Assembly (NCBI RefSeq): GCF_030287445.1
Contig: NZ_JASVWB010000002.1
Coordinates: 3,844,001 to 3,908,000 of the forward strand
Source: Streptomyces sp. ALI-76-A
Lineage (GTDB): Bacteria; Actinomycetota; Actinomycetes; Streptomycetales; Streptomycetaceae
DNA: 64,000 nt
Direction of reading: 5' to 3'
Of this stretch, positions 1 to 9,032 are shown one piece after another. The translations under genes and the position numbers were made by a program. The notes beneath the pieces were generated by a model. That model was not told where the DNA came from. It saw nothing but the letters and a program-made list of their open reading frames with translations, and made no database searches. The stretch's first letter is position 1. Every line of letters begins with the position of its first letter.

Positions 1-1017
1 GTGGGGGTAGCCGGAGACGTCGTCGAGGCCGTCGGGGGTGAAGGCGGTGCCGTCGTAGTCGCCGCCGATGCCGAGGTGGTCGACGCCGGCGACCTCGCGC
101 ATGTGGTCGAGGTGGTCCGCCACGGTGGCCGCCGTCGCGACCGGACGCGGAGTGCGCTCCTCGAAGGCCCGGTGCACCCGCATCGCCTCGGCGGTGGTGT
201 CGAGGGGGTGGAAGCCGTGCGCCCGCATGTTCTCGTCGGCCGCGGCCGTCCAGTCCACGGCCTCCGGGAGCACGAACTTCGGGACGAACGTCACCATCGC
301 GACGCCGCCGTTCGCGGGCAGCCGCTCCAGGACGTCGTCCGGGATGTTGCGCGGGTGGTCGCAGACCGCCCGGGACGAGGAGTGGGAGAAGATCACCGGC
401 GCCGACGAGGTGTCCAGCGCGTCCCGCATGGTCGAGGCGGCCACATGGGACAGGTCGACCAGCATGCCCTCCCGGTTCATCTCCCGCACGACCGCACGGC
501 CGAAGGCCGACAGCCCGCCGACGCCCGGCTCGTCGGTCGCGGAGTCCGCCCACGCCACGTTGTCGTTGTGGGTGAGCGTGAGGTAGCGCACGCCGAGCGC
601 GTACAGCATCCGCAGGGTGCCGAGGGAGCCGGCGATGGAGTGCCCGCCCTCCGCGCCCATGAGCGAGGCGATCCGGCCCTCACGCCGCGCCGCCTCCATG
701 TCGGCCGCCGTCCGCGCCGCACGCAGGTCCTCCGGGTGGCGTGCCAGCAACTGCCGTACGCAGTCGATCTGTTCCAGCGTCGCCGGGACCGGGTCGGGCA
801 GGTCCGAGCGGACGTACACCGACCAGTACTGCGCGCCGACCCCGCCCGCGCGCAGGCGGGGGATGTCGGTGTGCAGGTGGGCGTGCTGGTCGGCGGCGAT
901 GTCGCGGGCGTCGAGGTCGTAGCGGACCTGTTCGCGCAGCGCCCAGGGCAGGTCGTTGTGCCCGTCGGCGACCGGGAACTCGGCGAGGAGTTCCCGGGCC
1001 GCCTCCAGCGAGGTCAT
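1..1017 (-). CDS. membrane dipeptidase family (M19), C-terminus outside window
   Basis: Zinc dipeptidase of the renal (membrane) dipeptidase family M19, hydrolysing dipeptides. The first 339 codons are present; the C-terminus lies beyond base 1. Near the N-terminus is the metal motif DGHNDLPW (His-x-Asp), followed by [16 protein letters not shown] and a GGDYDG motif close to the window edge, in the order usual for M19 enzymes. The ATG (1017-1015) begins 5 bases after the purE stop, so it is probably the third gene of a purK-purE-dipeptidase transcript. No signal peptide is seen, so it is likely cytoplasmic. The link to purine synthesis is positional only. Confidence 0.9.
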   Translation of the reverse strand, partial: MTSLEAARELLAEFPVADGHNDLPWALREQVRYDLDARDIAADQHAHLHTDIPRLRAGGVGAQYWSVYVRSDLPDPVPATLEQIDCVRQLLARHPEDLRAARTAADMEAARREGRIASLMGAEGGHSIAGSLGTLRMLYALGVRYLTLTHNDNVAWADSATDEPGVGGLSAFGRAVVREMNREGMLVDLSHVAASTMRDALDTSSAPVIFSHSSSRAVCDHPRNIPDDVLERLPANGGVAMVTFVPKFVLPEAVDWTAAADENMRAHGFHPLDTTAEAMRVHRAFEERTPRPVATAATVADHLDHMREVAGVDHLGIGGDYDGTAFTPDGLDDVSGYPH

Positions 1018-1022
1018 CGCCG

Positions 1023-1547
1023 TCACTTCCCGAAGCCGAAGCCGTTGCCCGCTCCGTCGACCTTGGCGCGCAGCCGCTTGCCCTTCTCGGTGGCCTGGTC
1101 GTTCAGCTCCTGCTGGAACTCCCGCATCCTCGTGAGGAGTTCCTCGTCCTGGGTGGCCAGGATGCGGGCCGCGAGCAGACCGGCGTTGCGGGCGCCGGCC
1201 ACGGAGACGGTGGCGACGGGCACGCCGGCCGGCATCTGCACGATCGACAGCAGCGAGTCCATGCCGTCCAGGTACTTCAGCGGCACGGGCACGCCGATCA
1301 CCGGCAGCGGCGTCACGGAGGCGAGCATGCCGGGCAGGTGGGCCGCGCCGCCCGCGCCCGCGATGATCACCTTCAGCCCGCGCCCGTCGGCCTGCTCGCC
1401 GTAGGCGACCATCTCGCGCGGCATGCGGTGCGCGGAGACGACGTCGACCTCGTAGGCGATCTCGAACTCGTCCAGGGCCTGGGCGGCGGCCTCCATGACG
1501 GGCCAGTCGGAGTCCGAACCCATGACGATGCCAACAACGGGGCTCAT
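1023..1547 (-). CDS. purE: N5-carboxyaminoimidazole ribonucleotide mutase
   Basis: Class I PurE, 174 residues, converting N5-CAIR to CAIR in purine synthesis. The N-terminal GSDSDWPVM loop, SAHRMP and the [10 protein letters not shown] stretch, which bind the substrate phosphate and carboxylate, are all present. The ATG overlaps the purK stop as ATGA, so translation is coupled. An open frame runs on upstream inside purK, but only the 1547 start gives a normal PurE N-terminus. The C-terminal tail of about 15 residues is Gly/Lys rich. Confidence 0.96.
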   Translation of the reverse strand: MSPVVGIVMGSDSDWPVMEAAAQALDEFEIAYEVDVVSAHRMPREMVAYGEQADGRGLKVIIAGAGGAAHLPGMLASVTPLPVIGVPVPLKYLDGMDSLLSIVQMPAGVPVATVSVAGARNAGLLAARILATQDEELLTRMREFQQELNDQATEKGKRLRAKVDGAGNGFGFGK

Positions 1548-2704
1548 TCGGTGATCGTGCCTCTCAGGTAGCCGGCAGCGTGACGGGCGCGCTCCAGCAC
1601 GTCGTCCAGGTCGTCGCCGTAGGTGTTGACGTGGCCCACCTTGCGGCCGGGCTTCACGTCCTTGCCGTACATGTGGATCTTGAGCTGGGGGTCGCGGGCC
1701 ATGCAGTGCAGGTACGCCGAGTACATGTCGGGGTAGTCCCCGCCGAGGACGTTGACCATGACGGTCCACTTCGCGCGCGGGCGCGGGTCGCCGAGCGGGA
1801 GGTCCAGGACCGCGCGGACGTGGTTGGCGAACTGGGAGGTGATCGCGCCGTCCATCGACCAGTGGCCCGAGTTGTGCGGGCGCATCGCGAGTTCGTTGAC
1901 GAGGACGCGGCCGTCGCGGGTCTGGAACAGCTCGACGGCGAGGTGGCCGACGACGTCCAGTTCCTTGGCGATGGTCAGGGCCATCTCCTCGGCCTTGAGC
2001 GCGAGGGTTTCGTCCAGGCCGGGGGCGGGCGCGATCACGGTGTCGCAGACGCCGTTCACCTGCTGGGACTCCACGACGGGGTAGGCGACGGCCTGGCCGT
2101 GCGGGGAACGGACCACGTCGGCGGCCAGCTCACGGACGAAGTCGACCTTCTCCTCGGCGAGGACCGGCACGCCGGCGCGGAAGGGCGCGGCGGCCTCCTC
2201 GGCGGAGCGGACGACCCACACGCCCTTGCCGTCGTAACCGCCGCGGACGGTCTTGAGGACGACCGGGAAGCCGTCGCCCGCGGCGCCTTCGGCCACGCCC
2301 TCCGCGGCGAAGGCCGCCACGTCGGCAGGGTCGCGCACGATCCGGTGCCGTGGGCACGGCACGCCGATCGCGGCGAGCCTCGCCCGCATCACGCCCTTGT
2401 CCTGGGCGTGCACGAGCGCGTCCGGGCCGGGGCGGACGGGGATGCCCTCCGCCTCCAGCGCCCGGAGGTGCTCGGTGGGTACGTGTTCGTGATCGAAGGT
2501 GATCACGTCGCACCCGCGCGCGAAGTCACGCAGCGTGTCGAGGTCGCGGTAGTCGCCGATGACGACATCGCTCACGACCTGCGCCGCGGAATCCTGCGGG
2601 GTGTCACTGAGAAGCTTGAACCTGATGCCGAGCGGGATGCCCGCCTCGTGTGTCATACGAGCGAGCTGCCCCCCGCCGACCATGCCGACTACCGGGAACG
2701 TCAC
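1544..2704 (-). CDS. purK: N5-carboxyaminoimidazole ribonucleotide synthase
   Basis: ATP-grasp enzyme (386 residues) that carboxylates AIR with bicarbonate and ATP, immediately before PurE in the pathway. It starts with GTG; the N-terminus has the glycine-rich VGGGQLARM segment, and the ATP-grasp region carries [17 protein letters not shown] and, further on, [12 protein letters not shown], typical of PurK. Length is normal. It is the first gene of the minus-strand operon and overlaps purE by 4 bases. It is divergent from the GtrA-like gene; the 153-base gap between them must hold both promoters. Confidence 0.96.
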   Translation of the reverse strand: MTFPVVGMVGGGQLARMTHEAGIPLGIRFKLLSDTPQDSAAQVVSDVVIGDYRDLDTLRDFARGCDVITFDHEHVPTEHLRALEAEGIPVRPGPDALVHAQDKGVMRARLAAIGVPCPRHRIVRDPADVAAFAAEGVAEGAAGDGFPVVLKTVRGGYDGKGVWVVRSAEEAAAPFRAGVPVLAEEKVDFVRELAADVVRSPHGQAVAYPVVESQQVNGVCDTVIAPAPGLDETLALKAEEMALTIAKELDVVGHLAVELFQTRDGRVLVNELAMRPHNSGHWSMDGAITSQFANHVRAVLDLPLGDPRPRAKWTVMVNVLGGDYPDMYSAYLHCMARDPQLKIHMYGKDVKPGRKVGHVNTYGDDLDDVLERARHAAGYLRGTITE

Positions 2705-2857
2705 TCCCCCAGCGTATCGGCCACGCCGGGGTGGCCGGTTTCCCGCCCTCCCGGTCCGCCCTCGTCCGACCCGTGATCTCGTCCACGGGCGATCTCGAAC
2801 GGGGGGTGGTTAGCATGGCTGGGTTGACGAAACCTACGGACGGGAGCCTGAAAAGCC

Positions 2858-3403
2858 ATGGGACGTGGTTCCTCGGGGCTCCCTGCGACGCCTCCACCGC
2901 CCCGCAGCGCGGCACGGCAGCGTGTCGACCGGCTCGTGCGTGAGGCCGCCAAGTTCGGCGCGGTGGGCGGGGCCGGCGTACTGGTCAACCTGCTCGTGTT
3001 CAACCTCGTACGGCACACGACCGACCTCCCGGTGGTCCGAGCCAGTGTGATCGCGACCGTCGTCGCCATCGTCTTCAACTACATCGGCTTCCGCTACTTC
3101 ACCTACCGGGACCGCGACAAGACCCGTCGCACCAAGGAACTGACGCTGTTCCTGCTGTTCAGCGCGGTCGGCCTGGTGATCGAGAACGGCGTGCTCTACA
3201 CGGCGACCTACGGCTTCGGCTGGGACAGCCCGCTACAGAGCAACATCTTCAAGTTCGTCGGCATCGGCGTCGCCACCCTGTTCCGCTTCTGGTCCTACCG
3301 CACCTGGGTGTTCCGGGCGCTGCCGGTCGAGGACGCGGTGACGGGCGCGGGGCCGTTCCTGGCGAAGGAGACGAAGAAGCCCCGGCCCCGGCAGCGCGCC
3401 TAG
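2858..3403 (+). CDS. GtrA-like polytopic membrane protein
   Basis: 181-residue GtrA family protein. GtrA proteins are small four-helix membrane proteins associated with transfer or flipping of polyprenyl-linked sugars. After a basic, Pro-rich 25-residue N-terminus there are four hydrophobic helices (about 30-50, 57-77, 95-115 and 125-147), with family-type FNYIGFRYFTYR and RFWSYRTWVF segments. The TAG stop (3401-3403) lies inside the left arm of a repeated palindrome (3400-3568), so the element may have set the present C-terminus. The sugar substrate cannot be told. Confidence 0.85.
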   Translation: MGRGSSGLPATPPPPRSAARQRVDRLVREAAKFGAVGGAGVLVNLLVFNLVRHTTDLPVVRASVIATVVAIVFNYIGFRYFTYRDRDKTRRTKELTLFLLFSAVGLVIENGVLYTATYGFGWDSPLQSNIFKFVGIGVATLFRFWSYRTWVFRALPVEDAVTGAGPFLAKETKKPRPRQRA

Positions 3404-3568
3404 TGCCGTGGCAGGCAACGTTCGCCCCGTCGCGACGCCCGGCACGCCCTCTCGCCGCACCGGCCGAGAGCCCAAGTACATCCAGTACGAGGGCTTGCGG
3501 CCGGCACGCCGAGAGCACGCACCGGACGCCGCTCCTTGACGGGCAAACGTTGCCTGCCGCGGCACTAG
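3400..3568. repeat. imperfect palindromic element, CTAG-bounded, copy A
   Basis: A 169-bp near-palindrome between two convergent genes. The 23-base outer arms (3400-3422 and 3546-3568) match at 22 positions. The inner parts also pair imperfectly about a centre near GTAC-ATCCA-GTAC, so the transcript would fold into one very long hairpin. Both ends are CTAG and a further CTAG follows at 3569-3572. A related copy lies at 23573-23788. Either a MITE-like element or a dispersed bidirectional terminator would fit. Confidence 0.8.
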
Positions 3569-3610
3569 CTAGGGGGACGGCACCGGGAGCCAGCGGACCG
3601 GTATGGGCGG

Positions 3611-4885
3611 TCAGCGGACCGTCGGCTCGCCGGCTTCGTCCGCCGCTTTCCTGAGTGCCGTACGGGACAGGAACAGGGCGAACACGGGGGGCTGGGTCTG
3701 GAGCATCTCCAGGCGGCCCCCGTCGGCCTCCGCGAGGTCCCGGGCCACCGCCAGGCCGATGCCGGTGGAGTTGCGGCCGCTGATGGCCCGCTCGAAGATC
3801 CGCGCCCCGAGGTCGGCGGGCACCCCGGGCCCCTCGTCCGTGACCTCGATGACCGCCTGGTTCCCGGTGACCCGGGTGCGCAGCGCGACCGTGCCGCCGC
3901 CGTGCATGAGGGAGTTCTCGATCAGCGCGGCCAGCACCTGCGCGACCGCGCCCGGTGTCCCCACCGCCGTCAGGTGCCGCTTGCCGGAGCTGACGATCGC
4001 CCGGCCGGCGCTGCGGTAGGCGGGCCGCCACTCGGCGAGCTGCTGCTGGATGACCTCGTCGAGGTCGAAGGTGACGGCGGAGCCGGTGCGCGGGTCGCGG
4101 GAGTTGGTGAGCAGCCGCTCGACCACGTCGGTGAGGCGTTCCACCTGGGTGAGCGCGACGTTCGCCTCCTCCTTCACCGTGTCCGGGTCGTCGGTGAGGG
4201 TGATCTCCTCCAGCCGCATCGACAGCGCGGTCAGCGGCGTACGGAGCTGGTGGGAGGCGTCGGCGGCCAGCCGCCGCTCGGCGGTGAGCATCCGGGCGAT
4301 GCGTTCGGCGGAGGCGTCCAGGACGTCGGCGACCCGGTCCAGCTCGGGGACGCCGTACCGCTTGTGCCGGGGGCGGGGGTCGCCCGAGCCGAGGCGTTCG
4401 GCGGTCTCGGCGAGGTCGGTGAGCGGGGAGGCGAGCCGGTTGGCCTGGCGGATCGCGAGGACCACCGCCGCGATCACCGCGAGCAGCGCCACCAGCCCGA
4501 TGATCAGCAGGGTGCGGCCGACCTCCCGGGTCACCGAGGAACGCGGCTCCTCGACGACGACGGTCTCGCCCTCCTCGCCCTGGGCCCTGCCCTGGATCAC
4601 GTCACCGGTCGGCCGGGTGCCGACCTCGATGCTGCGCGCCCCCGGGATCCGGATCTCGGCGTACCGTTCCGGCGCCACCTGGTCGCGCAGGACCTGCGCG
4701 TCGACGGTGTGCGAGGTGAGCAGCCGGCTGTCCACGATGCTGGCCAGCCGCTGGGCCTCGGAGTTGACCCGTTCCTGGGCGCTGTTGCTGATGGTCTGGG
4801 TCTCGACGATGACGAGGGAGACACCGAAGACGGCGATGACGACGAGCACCACGGCGAGGGTGGACTGGATGAGACGGCGACGCAC
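3611..4885 (-). CDS. two-component sensor histidine kinase
   Basis: 424-residue membrane histidine kinase. Helix 1 is about 7-29, then an extracytoplasmic sensor loop, helix 2 about 124-146, a HAMP linker, the HisKA dimerisation domain with phosphoacceptor His212 in ASHQLRTPL, and a HATPase domain with the N box around ENSLMHGG (323-330), DEGPGVP and GIGLAVA. GTG start after a GGAGGG Shine-Dalgarno. It lies 146 bases downstream of its response regulator on the same strand. The signal is unknown; the sensor loop (about 30-123) has no recognised domain. Confidence 0.93.
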   Translation of the reverse strand: MRRRLIQSTLAVVLVVIAVFGVSLVIVETQTISNSAQERVNSEAQRLASIVDSRLLTSHTVDAQVLRDQVAPERYAEIRIPGARSIEVGTRPTGDVIQGRAQGEEGETVVVEEPRSSVTREVGRTLLIIGLVALLAVIAAVVLAIRQANRLASPLTDLAETAERLGSGDPRPRHKRYGVPELDRVADVLDASAERIARMLTAERRLAADASHQLRTPLTALSMRLEEITLTDDPDTVKEEANVALTQVERLTDVVERLLTNSRDPRTGSAVTFDLDEVIQQQLAEWRPAYRSAGRAIVSSGKRHLTAVGTPGAVAQVLAALIENSLMHGGGTVALRTRVTGNQAVIEVTDEGPGVPADLGARIFERAISGRNSTGIGLAVARDLAEADGGRLEMLQTQPPVFALFLSRTALRKAADEAGEPTVR

Positions 4886-5031
4886 AGGGCCCTCCGGGCG
4901 GTGACGCTATGAGAACGGTGCGGGCGGCACCGGAAGGGGCGCGGGGAACCGCGCGGCCGGCCCCGCGCGGCCCACGACCCCGTGCCCGTACCAGCCCGGG
5001 ACGGCGCGACGCGCGCGGCACCAGGGCCCGG
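4886..5031. other. GC-rich spacer with potential hairpin between regulator and kinase
   Basis: 146 bases between the two-component genes. It holds a GGGGCGCGGGGAAC segment followed by complementary CGCGCGG/CCGCGCGG runs that could fold. A similar GGGGCGCGGGGA segment occurs near 34226. I recall this kind of short block being dispersed in Streptomyces genomes. It may lower kinase expression relative to the regulator. No ORF is supported here. Confidence 0.35.
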
Positions 5032-5709
5032 CTAGCTCTTCTCGAAGCGGAACCCGACGCCCCGCACCGTGGCGATGTACCGGGGATTGGCCGCGTCGTC
5101 GCCGAGCTTCTTCCGCAGCCACGAGATGTGCATGTCGAGCGTCTTGGTCGAGGACCACCACGTCGTGTCCCACACCTCGCGCATCAGCTGGTCGCGGGTG
5201 ACGACCCGGCCCGCGTCGCGCACCAGGACCCGCAGCAGGTCGAACTCCTTGGCGGTGAGCTGGAGCTCCTCCTCGCCCATCCACGCGCGGTGCGACTCGA
5301 CGTCGATGCGCACCCCGTGCGTCGCGGGCGGCTGCTGCGGCTCCGTGGCACCGCGCCGCAGCAGGGCCCGGACCCGGGCGAGCAGCTCGGCGAGGCGGAA
5401 GGGCTTGGTGACGTAGTCGTCGGCGCCCGCGTCGAGACCGACGACGGTGTCCACCTCGTCGGCGCGCGCGGTCAGGATGAGGATCGGGACGGTGAGGCCC
5501 TCGGCACGCAGCCGACGGGCCACCTCCAGGCCGTCCATGCCGGGCAGACCCAGGTCGAGCACGACCAGGTCGATGCCGCCCTGCGTTCCGGCGTCGAGCG
5601 CGGTGGGGCCGTCCTCACGCACCTCGACCTCGTACCCTTCCCGACGCAGGGCGCGGGCCAGCGGCTCCGAGATGGACGCATCGTCCTCGGCGAGCAGTAC
5701 ACGGGTCAT
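5032..5709 (-). CDS. OmpR/PhoB-family response regulator
   Basis: 225-residue winged-helix regulator and cognate partner of the downstream kinase. The receiver domain (1-115) has the acidic pair in LLAEDD, the phosphoacceptor Asp in VVLDLGLPGMDG, the conserved Thr in LILTAR and Lys in VTKPF; the C-terminal DNA-binding domain ends RYIATVRGVGFRFE. The start at 5709 gives the canonical MTRVLLAEDD; an in-frame ATG at 5757 would add 16 atypical residues. Candidate operator repeats lie 76-108 bases upstream. Confidence 0.94.
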   Translation of the reverse strand: MTRVLLAEDDASISEPLARALRREGYEVEVREDGPTALDAGTQGGIDLVVLDLGLPGMDGLEVARRLRAEGLTVPILILTARADEVDTVVGLDAGADDYVTKPFRLAELLARVRALLRRGATEPQQPPATHGVRIDVESHRAWMGEEELQLTAKEFDLLRVLVRDAGRVVTRDQLMREVWDTTWWSSTKTLDMHISWLRKKLGDDAANPRYIATVRGVGFRFEKS

Positions 5710-5784
5710 GGGGTGATGGTAGTCCGCGCAGGCCAGGAGCTGGGGTGTGATCGGCAACCGGTTGTTCTTACCTTCGGGGGTACG

Positions 5785-5817
5785 GGTGTGAACCTGTGTC
5801 TGTGCGGTGTGAACCTG
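5785..5817. promoter_or_regulatory. 21-bp-spaced direct repeat GGTGTGAACCTG
   Basis: Two exact copies of GGTGTGAACCTG (5785-5796 and 5806-5817), with starts 21 bp apart, in the divergent 322-base region between the response regulator and the POT transporter. Two helical turns of spacing on one face of the DNA is how OmpR-family regulators bind. Inference: autoregulatory or transporter operator. The rest of 5710-6031 holds no ORF. Confidence 0.45.
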
Positions 5818-6031
5818 ACAGAGACCTTGGATTACATGTGTACGGTTCCCTCCAAGCCTGTGATCTGAGCCTCAAAGGCTTCCATTTCCCGCATTGTCCT
5901 GCCGTATGGTGAATGAACGCCTGTAGCACCGACAGGGACCTTTGGCGAGGATGTGGCGCTGAAGGTCTCTTTTGTGTGCGGGCCGGCCACCCACCGGCCT
6001 CGAAAGGAAAGCCCCTCAGCAAGGATCGACC

Positions 6032-7570
6032 ATGGCGTCCAGCCTGACGAAGGATTCGGTCACCCCGGGCACCCCCGGCACCGAGAAGACCTTCTTCGGC
6101 CACCCCCGCGGACTGGCCACTCTCTTCCTGACCGAGATGTGGGAGCGGTTCTCCTACTACGGCATGAAGGCGCTCCTCACCGTCTACCTGCTCTCCGGCG
6201 GACCCGATGCCGGCCAGGGCGGCATGGGCGGCGGTCTGGCCATGGACGTGGCCACCACCACGGTGATCGTGTCCGTCTACTCGGCGATGGTGTACCTGCT
6301 CACCATGCCCGGCGGCTGGCTCGGTGACCGCGTCTGGGGCCCGCGCAGGACCGTGACCATCGCCGCCGTCACCATCATGTCCGGCCACCTGGTGCTGGCG
6401 CTGCCCGGCGGCCAGGCCCCGTTCTTCGCGGGTCTGGCGCTGGTGGCGGCCGGCTCCGGCCTGCTCAAGGCCAACATCTCCACGATGGTGGGCCACCTGT
6501 ACGACGGCCCGGAGGACCCGCGCCGCGACGGCGGCTTCACGATCTTCTACATGGGCATCAACGCGGGTGCCTTCTTCGCCCCGCTGGCCATCGGGACCGT
6601 CGGCCAGAAGGTCGACTGGCACCTCGGCTTCGGCATGGCCGCGGTCGGCATGGCGATCGGTCTCGCCGCGTTCCTGCTCGGCACCCGCAACCTGAGCCCG
6701 CAGAGCAGTGTCGTCCCCGAGCCGCTGGCGGCCGAGGAGCGCGTGTCCTGGCTGCGCAAGGGTCTGCTCTGGGTGATCGCCGCGACCGTGTTCTACGGGA
6801 TCGTCGGCTTCACCGGCCACTTCACGATGAACTGGGCGATGATCCCGCTCACCGTGATCGGTCTGGTCGTCCCGGCGGGCGTCCTGGTGCGGATCAAGCG
6901 GGACAAGGACCTGTCGGCCGCCGAGCAGTCGAAGATGACCGGCTACATCTGGTTCTTCGTCGCGGCCGCCGTGTTCTGGATGATCTACGACCAGGGCGCC
7001 TCCACCGTCCAGGCGTTCGGCGAGGGCAAGGCGGCGGGCTCACTGCTGGGCTTCGACTTCCCGTCCTCCTGGTACCAGTCGCTGAACCCGCTGTTCATCA
7101 TGGCGCTGGCCCCGGTCTTCGCCTGGGTGTGGCTGTGGCTGAACCGCGGCGGCAGGGAGCCGAGCACCATCGTGAAGTTCGCGATGGCGCTGGTGCTGAT
7201 CGGTGTGTCGTTCTTCTTCTTCCTGATCCCGCTGGGCATGGCGGCGAACGGCACCGCGGTCAGTCCGATGTGGCTGGTGGGCATCTACTTCATCCAGACG
7301 GTCGGTGAGCTGTGCCTCTCCCCGGTCGGCCTGTCGGTGACCACGAAGATGGCCCCGGCCAAGTACGCCAGCCAGATGATGGGCGTGTGGTTCCTCGCGG
7401 TCACCGCGGGCGACTCGGTCACCAGCCTCCTGTCCAACCCGGCCGTCGCCGGCGTCGACCTCGGCGGCACCCCCGCGGTGTTCGGCGAGGCCGCGCTGGC
7501 CGCCCTGGCCGGCTTCGCGGTGTGGATGTACCGGCGGAAGGTGAAGTCCCTCATGGGCGACGTCCGCTGA
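6032..7570 (+). CDS. POT/PTR family proton-coupled di/tripeptide transporter
   Basis: 512-residue proton-dependent oligopeptide transporter with about 14 hydrophobic helices. It carries the diagnostic E-x-x-E-R-F-x-Y-Y-G motif (Glu35 to Gly44) and, further on, FTIFYMGINAGAF, the second POT signature. The ATG at 6032 follows AAGGA; an upstream in-frame start (5972) would add residues without hydrophobic character. It is transcribed away from the two-component pair, so that system could control peptide uptake. A strong hairpin follows at 7598-7630. Confidence 0.93.
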   Translation: MASSLTKDSVTPGTPGTEKTFFGHPRGLATLFLTEMWERFSYYGMKALLTVYLLSGGPDAGQGGMGGGLAMDVATTTVIVSVYSAMVYLLTMPGGWLGDRVWGPRRTVTIAAVTIMSGHLVLALPGGQAPFFAGLALVAAGSGLLKANISTMVGHLYDGPEDPRRDGGFTIFYMGINAGAFFAPLAIGTVGQKVDWHLGFGMAAVGMAIGLAAFLLGTRNLSPQSSVVPEPLAAEERVSWLRKGLLWVIAATVFYGIVGFTGHFTMNWAMIPLTVIGLVVPAGVLVRIKRDKDLSAAEQSKMTGYIWFFVAAAVFWMIYDQGASTVQAFGEGKAAGSLLGFDFPSSWYQSLNPLFIMALAPVFAWVWLWLNRGGREPSTIVKFAMALVLIGVSFFFFLIPLGMAANGTAVSPMWLVGIYFIQTVGELCLSPVGLSVTTKMAPAKYASQMMGVWFLAVTAGDSVTSLLSNPAVAGVDLGGTPAVFGEAALAALAGFAVWMYRRKVKSLMGDVR

Positions 7571-7597
7571 GACCCGCCGCCCCGGTTCCGCTCCCGG

Positions 7598-7630
7598 AGG
7601 GCCGCCGCACCCGCGTGGTGCGGCGGCCCT
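7598..7630. terminator. hairpin between convergent genes
   Basis: Perfect 13-bp stem AGGGCCGCCGCAC / GTGCGGCGGCCCT with a 7-base loop, 28 bases after the transporter stop. No U tract follows, as is usual for Streptomyces hairpin terminators. Confidence 0.75.
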
Positions 7631-7771
7631 GCGCGCGCGGGCGGCGGTGGCGTCGCACCGGCTCCGGGCCCACTCCCCGGGGGCGGGCACACGTCGTCGG
7701 GTACGCCGCCGAGTGGCCGGCGCGGCCCACGGCCCCCGCCGCCACGCCGAGCAGCTGCCGACCCCGCCGGC

Positions 7772-8965
7772 TCACGAAGGTCCCTTCCTGGTGGGAGTCG
7801 CAGGGCCCGTGGAACTCGTCGGGCCGCCCTCGGGCGGTGCGGGGAGCAGGCCGCCCTCGGGCGGTGCGGGGAGCGGGCCGCCGTCGGGCGGTGCGGGGAG
7901 CGGGCCGCCGTCGGGCGGTGCGGGGAGCGGGCCGCCGGACGCGCCCGGGTCGGCGTCCGGGGTGAACCACGGCAGGGTCGGGGCGGACGCGGGCGCCCGG
8001 CCGCGGCGCTTCGGGCCGGGAGCACCGGAGGCACGCCCGCCCGGCACACGTGGGACGCGCTCGGGCGGCCGCGGGATCCGGCGCCGGATCCCGCCCGCGC
8101 GCAGCGGCCGGACCCGGTCCACCACCGCCATCCCGGCGCGGAACACCGCCGCCGGCACCACCAGGAAGGTCAGGACCCAGAAGAGGGTCACGCCCCAGGG
8201 CCGGCCCACGGGCCAGGGCTGCTCGGCGAGCACCTTCCCGCCGTACTTCAGCGACACCGTGTAGTCGCCGTGCGCGCCGCCCGGCAGCTCGACGGGCAGC
8301 TCGACACGCGCCTTCCCGCCGGGCCGGACCGTGCCGCGCCACCGCTGCTCCTGCCACTGCGGCGCGTAGACGCCGTGGGAGGTGCCGACCTGGAACACGG
8401 GGTTCTCCACGGCGGACGTGCCGGCGTTGCCGACGGTGAGGACGAGGGTGCGGGCGGGCGGCGAGCCGAACCAGGTCAGCAGCCCGCCGGAGCCTTCGAG
8501 CCGGGTGTCCGTGAGGACCGACAGACGTCCGCCGGCCGGCTCGGCGGGCAGCGGTTCGACGGCGTGCCCGGCGACCTGGAAGCGCGCGTCGGCCTCGGCC
8601 TTCGCCCCGGTCACCGTCGCCACGTGCACCACGCACGGGCACGGCACCGGCGGCTCGGCCACCGGCAGCTTCCGGCTGAACCGTCCCTCGGCGTCGGTCG
8701 TCACGGCCCGGCCGTCCGCGTTGGCACAGGAGTCGGTGCCGCCGGACACCCCCCGTGGCGGGGCGGCCTGACCGCAGATCAGGATCATCAGCAGGGCCCG
8801 GGCCCGCCAGCCGTCCCCGGTGACGGTGACCGAACCCCCGGTTCCCGCCTGCGACGCGGACAGTCTCACGCGCGGCCCGTCGGCCGCCGTCGCGCTCCCC
8901 GCCAGAGGCAGCAGCAGCAGCGCGAGCACCGTCGCCAGCGCCGGAATCCGCACGTTCCCGCTCAC
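7772..8965 (-). CDS. exported membrane-anchored protein with Pro-rich repeats
   Basis: 397-residue protein of unknown function. It has an N-terminal signal peptide (hydrophobic 7-25, ending ATAAD), an extracellular beta-rich region with several Cys (ICGQ, SCANA, PCPCVV), one membrane helix at about 268-288 (TLFWVLTFLVVPAAVF), a basic stop-transfer and a cytoplasmic Pro-rich tail. The tail contains GGPLPAPPD-type nonapeptide repeats encoded by a 27-bp tandem repeat. GTG start at 8965. It lies 67 bases downstream of the sorted surface protein and is probably cotranscribed. The function cannot be assigned. Confidence 0.75.
   Translation of the reverse strand: MSGNVRIPALATVLALLLLPLAGSATAADGPRVRLSASQAGTGGSVTVTGDGWRARALLMILICGQAAPPRGVSGGTDSCANADGRAVTTDAEGRFSRKLPVAEPPVPCPCVVHVATVTGAKAEADARFQVAGHAVEPLPAEPAGGRLSVLTDTRLEGSGGLLTWFGSPPARTLVLTVGNAGTSAVENPVFQVGTSHGVYAPQWQEQRWRGTVRPGGKARVELPVELPGGAHGDYTVSLKYGGKVLAEQPWPVGRPWGVTLFWVLTFLVVPAAVFRAGMAVVDRVRPLRAGGIRRRIPRPPERVPRVPGGRASGAPGPKRRGRAPASAPTLPWFTPDADPGASGGPLPAPPDGGPLPAPPDGGPLPAPPEGGLLPAPPEGGPTSSTGPATPTRKGPS
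7821..7936. repeat. 27-bp tandem repeat, about 4.3 units, in coding sequence
   Basis: Units at 7821-7847, 7848-7874, 7875-7901 and 7902-7928 differ by one or two bases, followed by a partial unit. Each encodes a nine-residue Gly/Pro-rich repeat in the C-terminal tail of the exported protein. Copy number is likely to vary between strains. Confidence 0.9.
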
Positions 8966-9032
8966 GTCGTCGCTCCCGTCGACTCGGCTTGCGCACGCGG
9001 CGGTTCGGCCACCCCGCCGCCGTCCGCACGGC

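Noticed and set aside
1..1404. 467-residue plus-strand open frame over dipeptidase and purE
   Set aside because: Complementary shadow of GC-rich minus-strand genes; Arg/Gly/Val-rich without motifs or ribosome site.
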